Shown: one piece after another, positions 6,745-9,459 of the stretch
Position numbering within the stretch: position 1 is the stretch's first letter
Layout of the letters: each line of letters begins with the position of its first letter
Origin: CAWBKV01 sp041946675
GTDB lineage: Archaea; Halobacteriota; Methanosarcinia; Methanotrichales; Methanotrichaceae
NCBI GenBank assembly: GCA_041946675.1
Contig: JBHGAU010000089.1
Coordinates: 1 to 9,459 of the forward strand
Length of the DNA stretch: 9,459 nt
Direction of reading: 5' to 3'
Translations under genes and position numbers: made by a program
The notes under the pieces: model-generated
Seen by the model: the letters and a program-made list of their open reading frames with translations, nothing else
What the model was told of the DNA's origin: nothing
Database searches by the model: none

Positions 6745-7860
6745 CTATTCAGCATCTGTGAATCTGTTGCCCAGCCGCTTCATGACATGGGGCAGCGTCG
6801 TATACTCCATATCTTCCATAGGTAACCGATGAGGCTCAAACGGTCCGTGTGCTCTCATATAATCGGTTATCTCTAGAGCCCTCTTTCTGGCCAGATCAAA
6901 AGCCGGGTCTTTGAATAGGTCAACGGGGCCGATGAGTTTTCCATAGTCAAGCTGGAATCCCGCTGCGATAACTCTTGGAGGGCCGTCGAACCTTGTCGGG
7001 TGTGCAGTCTCAAATGAGCAGGGCATAAGAGGTCCGTTATGGCTTCCGCGCATCCATCCGCTGACCAGGTGGGCGAGCGAGAACGGTTCGAGAACCTCGC
7101 CCAGGGCAGGAAGGCCTGATTGGGATCTGATGAGTCCTGCTGGATCATCCTTTCCGACATAGGTGCCGGCTGTCTGGAAGAGCTTCTCAGTGCTTATTAC
7201 AGCGACTGCCTCCTCTTCCGGCAGCTTTCCTCCAGGCTTAGGATAGACCCTTTTAATGACATACCTGCTCTTTGCGCCGATCAGCGCCAGAATATCATAC
7301 ATCTCCTCCGGGCATTTCATAAAGACCTTCTTGTGCTCCATGATATCCCATATCTCGAACACAAATCCCTGGTGGCATGCAGGATCGATCACAAGTCCGG
7401 CTGTGTTAAAGGGATCTGCAAACATTTTATAGATCGGCAGGTTGAACGCGCCGGGCTCCGTTTTATCCATCATGAAGGCCACAATCGGCTCGCTGGTGCG
7501 CTCAGTAAACTCCATCTCTGCCACTCCCGGCCCCATTCCGCGAATGTTTCCGCTGAATGCATCGGAGAGAAGATCCTGGCCTGCACCGTAAAGCTTCAGC
7601 TTCTTTGCAACCTCTGTGGCCTCCTCAAAGGTTTCCCAGGCCAGGCCATGAATCTCTCCGTTATCGCAGCCCTTCTTGTGACTCATCAAAAGCTCAAGGT
7701 CATCGCCACATGACATCACGCTAAAATCAATCAGGGCACCGGACTTCTTTGCCAGCTCAAGGTGTTTATTGGCTGCCTCTATGAGTGCGGAGTGGACGGA
7801 TGAGTGTCCAGGATATCCGCCAACATCTGCTTTGATCAAACTAACTGTAATCTTGGTCAT
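6745..7860 (-). CDS. fbp: Fructose-1,6-bisphosphate aldolase/phosphatase (bifunctional, archaeal type)
   Basis: Cytosolic gluconeogenic enzyme that condenses dihydroxyacetone phosphate with glyceraldehyde 3-phosphate and then removes the C1 phosphate to give fructose 6-phosphate. The 371-residue length is normal. Family marks are near perfect: SLIKADVGGYPGH at the N-terminus (Asp12 and His19 as metal ligands), CGDDLELLMSH (Asp53, Asp54), HGLAWETF (71-78), YGAGQDLL (91-98, Gln95), FSGNIRGMGPGVAEMEF (102-118) and MMDKTEPGAFN (Asp132). TYVGKDDP holds Tyr234 and Lys237, matching the aldol-forming Tyr229/Lys232 pair of the Sulfolobus enzyme, so both activities should be intact. The ATG at 7860 follows GGGATCT, a partial ribosome site. 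It is divergent from RuBisCO, sharing a 257-bp control region, and is likely monocistronic because T-tracts follow it. Confidence 0.97.
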   Translation of the reverse strand: MTKITVSLIKADVGGYPGHSSVHSALIEAANKHLELAKKSGALIDFSVMSCGDDLELLMSHKKGCDNGEIHGLAWETFEEATEVAKKLKLYGAGQDLLSDAFSGNIRGMGPGVAEMEFTERTSEPIVAFMMDKTEPGAFNLPIYKMFADPFNTAGLVIDPACHQGFVFEIWDIMEHKKVFMKCPEEMYDILALIGAKSRYVIKRVYPKPGGKLPEEEAVAVISTEKLFQTAGTYVGKDDPAGLIRSQSGLPALGEVLEPFSLAHLVSGWMRGSHNGPLMPCSFETAHPTRFDGPPRVIAAGFQLDYGKLIGPVDLFKDPAFDLARKRALEITDYMRAHGPFEPHRLPMEDMEYTTLPHVMKRLGNRFTDAE

Positions 7861-7933
7861 CTAGATCCCATTATCCCGCATTTTCGCTAACAGCAATTGG
7901 CATGCTTTCTAGCAACCACTACTTCAATCCATA

Positions 7934-7943
7934 ATACTATTTA
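7934..7943 (-). promoter_or_regulatory. Candidate TATA box for the FBP aldolase/phosphatase gene
   Basis: TAAATAGTAT on the minus strand lies about 75 bases before the ATG, predicting a start near 7910 and a leader of about 50 bases. An ATGGTAA motif (7941-7947, minus) abuts it, matching motifs found on the RuBisCO side. Confidence 0.3.
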
Positions 7944-7970
7944 CCATTTGTCATGTTTATGAACTCCTGA

Positions 7971-7985
7971 GAAAGTCCTTATATC
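7971..7985 (+). promoter_or_regulatory. Candidate BRE/TATA for the RuBisCO gene
   Basis: GAAAGTCCTTATATC has an A-rich BRE-like half followed by a TATA-like core (CTTATATC). Transcription would start near 8005, giving a leader of roughly 110 bases that contains all the repeats and short reading frames before RuBisCO. Confidence 0.4.
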
Positions 7986-8053
7986 CTGATGCTCACCATT
8001 GGTAGCCATAGTATCCTCACTGATGGTCGCAGTAATGCCAATTAATAGCAATA

Positions 8054-8095
8054 ATGGCGGTAACGGATTGATGGCGGTAATCAATGGTAATCAAT
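8054..8095 (+). repeat. Cluster of direct and inverted repeats before RuBisCO
   Basis: ATGGCGGTAA occurs at 8054-8063 and again at 8071-8080. GGTAATCAAT occurs as a perfect tandem pair at 8076-8085 and 8086-8095. ATTGAT (8067-8072) and ATCAAT (8080-8085) form an inverted repeat with a seven-base loop. This density in a divergent control region suggests a regulator-binding site or an RNA element in the leader. Confidence 0.75.
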
Positions 8096-8130
8096 TAATG
8101 GATAATGGAGCGATCGCATGGAGCTTATAG
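8071..8130 (+). other. Possible upstream reading frame overlapping the RuBisCO start
   Basis: An ATG at 8071 opens a 19-codon frame (MAVINGNQLMDNGAIAWSL) that stops at TAG 8128-8130, inside RuBisCO codons in another frame. A shorter frame, MAVTD, runs from 8054 and its TGA overlaps this ATG as TGATG. Neither has a good ribosome site, so translation is uncertain and the frames may simply reflect the ATGGCGGTA repeat. Confidence 0.2.
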
Positions 8131-9281
8131 CGAAATATCATGTCGAGACGGATCTGCCAATTAAAAAGGCAGCAGAGGCGATAGCTGCCGAGCAGTCCAC
8201 CGGCACATGGACTGAGGTTCGTGGCGCGGATAATCCTCTTGCGGCAAGGGTGATCAGCGCTGAAGGGACGGAAGTGGAGATAGGCTTTCCGGAGGAGATC
8301 TTTGAGCCCGGCAACATTCCTCAATATCTCTCAGTAATTGCTGGAAACCTCTTCGGCCTTGGAGCTCTCAGGAAAGTTCGCCTTGAAGATGTGATCTTTC
8401 CTGAGGGCCTTGTCAAAGCGCATAAAGGTCCGAGGTTCGGCATAGAGGATGCGAGGAAGATATTGGGCGTCTTTGATAGGCCCTTCGTCGGGACAATTGT
8501 CAAACCCAAGGTTGGCTTAGATCCAAAGGGCACGGCCGAAGTTGCGGCTGCTGCGGTTCGAGGGGGACTCGATCTTGTGAAGGATGATGAGACCCTGACG
8601 AACCAAAGCTTCTGCCCGATGGTTCCCAGGCTCGAGGCAGTCATAGATGCCTTTGATAAGATCGAGAAGGAGACCGGCAAGAAGGCATTTTATGCCGTAA
8701 ATATCACTACGGGAGCGGATGAAATACTCGAGAGAGCTGAGACAGCCGTTGACCATGGCGCAAATATGATCATGGTAGATGTCCTCACAGCCGGCTTTTC
8801 TGCAGTTGAGGTGCTTTCAAAAAACGTGAAAGTGCCGATTCACGTCCACAGGACAATGCATGCAGCTTTCACGCGTGATAAATCTCACGGGATAAGCATG
8901 GTTGTAATAGCCAAGCTCGTCAGGCTGGCAGGGGGCACGAATCTGCATACGGGCACCTACCTCGGCAAGATGGCTCGCGAGACGAATGAGAATGACCTGG
9001 CAAGGGATGCGCTACGAAATGAATGGTTTGGACTTAAGAGAGTTTTTCCAGTAGCTTCAGGTGGCGTCTATCCTGCCAATGTCTATGCTAACTTAGATGG
9101 TTACGGCATAGATTGCATAATCCAGGCAGGAGGAGGCGTCCACGGCCACCCGGATGGGACGACAGCCGGTGCTAGGGCAATGATCCAGGCGGTAGAAGCA
9201 TGGATGTCGGGAATTCCTCTGAAAGAATACGCCAAAGACCATAAAGAGCTGGAAACTGCTTTAAAATTTTGGGGATCGTAA
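8118..9281 (+). CDS. rbcL: Ribulose-1,5-bisphosphate carboxylase large chain, archaeal form III
   Basis: Cytosolic enzyme that adds CO2 to ribulose 1,5-bisphosphate to give two 3-phosphoglycerates. All expected catalytic residues are visible (spinach numbering in brackets): Glu25 (60), Thr30 and Trp31 (65, 66), Asn77 (123), Lys129 and Lys131 (175, 177), the carbamate triad Lys155, Asp157, Glu158 (201, 203, 204) in KDDE, His244 and Arg245 (294, 295), His277 (327), loop-6 Lys284 (334), Ser314 (379) and Gly338-Gly339 (403, 404). This argues against a RuBisCO-like form IV protein. At 387 residues it is shorter than characterised form III enzymes of about 425-445: it lacks an N-terminal extension and is compact between Lys284 and Ser314. 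The start is firm, since an in-frame stop at 8103-8105 lies upstream and GGAG sits seven bases before the ATG. It faces away from the FBP gene. Confidence 0.95.
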   Translation: MELIAKYHVETDLPIKKAAEAIAAEQSTGTWTEVRGADNPLAARVISAEGTEVEIGFPEEIFEPGNIPQYLSVIAGNLFGLGALRKVRLEDVIFPEGLVKAHKGPRFGIEDARKILGVFDRPFVGTIVKPKVGLDPKGTAEVAAAAVRGGLDLVKDDETLTNQSFCPMVPRLEAVIDAFDKIEKETGKKAFYAVNITTGADEILERAETAVDHGANMIMVDVLTAGFSAVEVLSKNVKVPIHVHRTMHAAFTRDKSHGISMVVIAKLVRLAGGTNLHTGTYLGKMARETNENDLARDALRNEWFGLKRVFPVASGGVYPANVYANLDGYGIDCIIQAGGGVHGHPDGTTAGARAMIQAVEAWMSGIPLKEYAKDHKELETALKFWGS

Positions 9282-9292
9282 AAAGAAGCACT

Positions 9293-9336
9293 AAAACCGC
9301 TTATATTGTAAAGGCAAAACCGAAGAGTTTATATTG
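9293..9336 (+). promoter_or_regulatory. Duplicated BRE/TATA-like module upstream of the next gene
   Basis: AAAACCG followed by TTATATTG occurs at 9293-9308 and again at 9316-9336, with one and six bases between the halves. The second copy contains TTTATATT (9328-9335), a good archaeal TATA box with a purine-rich BRE before it. Starts near 9330 and 9358 are predicted, serving the gene that begins at 9436. Confidence 0.5.
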
Positions 9337-9435
9337 GTAGATGGGGATGGATTGACGCGTTTATCACAAGCCAAGTGATGTAGCGCTGATTGAAAACTAC
9401 AAGAGGTGTAGAGAGGGAATATGTAGAGGGATCAG

Positions 9436-9459
9436 ATGGCTAGAGACGATATCTTATCG
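9436..9459 (+). CDS. Start of a gene running off the right edge (partial)
   Basis: Only eight codons are visible (MARDDILS). The ATG follows AGAGGGATCAG, a plausible ribosome site, and a duplicated promoter-like module lies 100-140 bases upstream, so a real start is likely. The N-terminus is reminiscent of archaeal A-type ATP synthase subunit H, whose members often open with a short charged M-A-x-x-x-I-L-x leader, but eight residues cannot support a call. Confidence 0.45.

Noticed and set aside
7120..7713. 197-residue plus-strand open frame opposite the FBP aldolase/phosphatase
   Set aside because: It is antisense to a near-perfect family member and has no motif of its own.
9337..9435. tRNA or small RNA between the promoter-like module and the last gene
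   Set aside because: I find no cloverleaf arms or T-loop consensus; it is most simply a leader sequence.

Overview
The window looks like a piece of a methanogenic archaeal chromosome, most probably a Methanosarcinales lineage near Methanothrix (Methanosaeta). This rests on gene content and signals: an archaeal form III RuBisCO, a bifunctional fructose-1,6-bisphosphate (FBP) aldolase/phosphatase, a tungsten-type aldehyde:ferredoxin oxidoreductase with a polyferredoxin partner, an archaeal GlmU-like enzyme, BRE/TATA-like promoter elements, T-tract terminators, Shine-Dalgarno sites of the GGAGGTGATC type, and roughly half G+C. The genus is inferred; no rRNA or other marker gene is present.

Layout. 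Positions 1-60 hold four 15-bp tandem repeats that read VNLDA in an open frame, possibly the tail of a pentapeptide-repeat protein. A minus-strand pair follows: a 45-residue lysine-rich protein (1120-1257), then a class I methyltransferase (461-1117). Divergent from it is an ADP-ribosylglycohydrolase (1412-2362, plus). This converges on a GlmU-like nucleotidyltransferase/acetyltransferase (2482-3693, minus). Divergent from that is a winged-helix-type protein with a basic tail (3775-4398, plus).

The rest is a carbon and redox metabolism block. Two minus-strand genes, a four-cluster ferredoxin (6167-6646) and an aldehyde:ferredoxin oxidoreductase (4431-6167), overlap by one base (TGATG). Upstream of them, separated by T-tracts and a TATA-like element, is the FBP aldolase/phosphatase (6745-7860, minus). 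It is divergent from the RuBisCO gene (8118-9281, plus). The 257-bp region between them carries repeated ATGG(CG)GTAA motifs, a tandem 10-bp repeat and two tiny overlapping reading frames that run into the RuBisCO start. After RuBisCO, a duplicated BRE/TATA-like module precedes a gene that begins at 9436 and leaves the window.

How they may work together. The FBP enzyme makes fructose 6-phosphate from triose phosphates. RuBisCO makes 3-phosphoglycerate from ribulose bisphosphate and CO2. Sharing a divergent control region fits a joint role in sugar-phosphate metabolism, such as the reductive hexulose-phosphate route described in methanogens. Phosphoribulokinase and the AMP-pathway genes are not in the window, so the pathway cannot be assigned. 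The oxidoreductase pair probably interconverts an aldehyde and an acid with ferredoxin-level electrons; its substrate cannot be read from the sequence.
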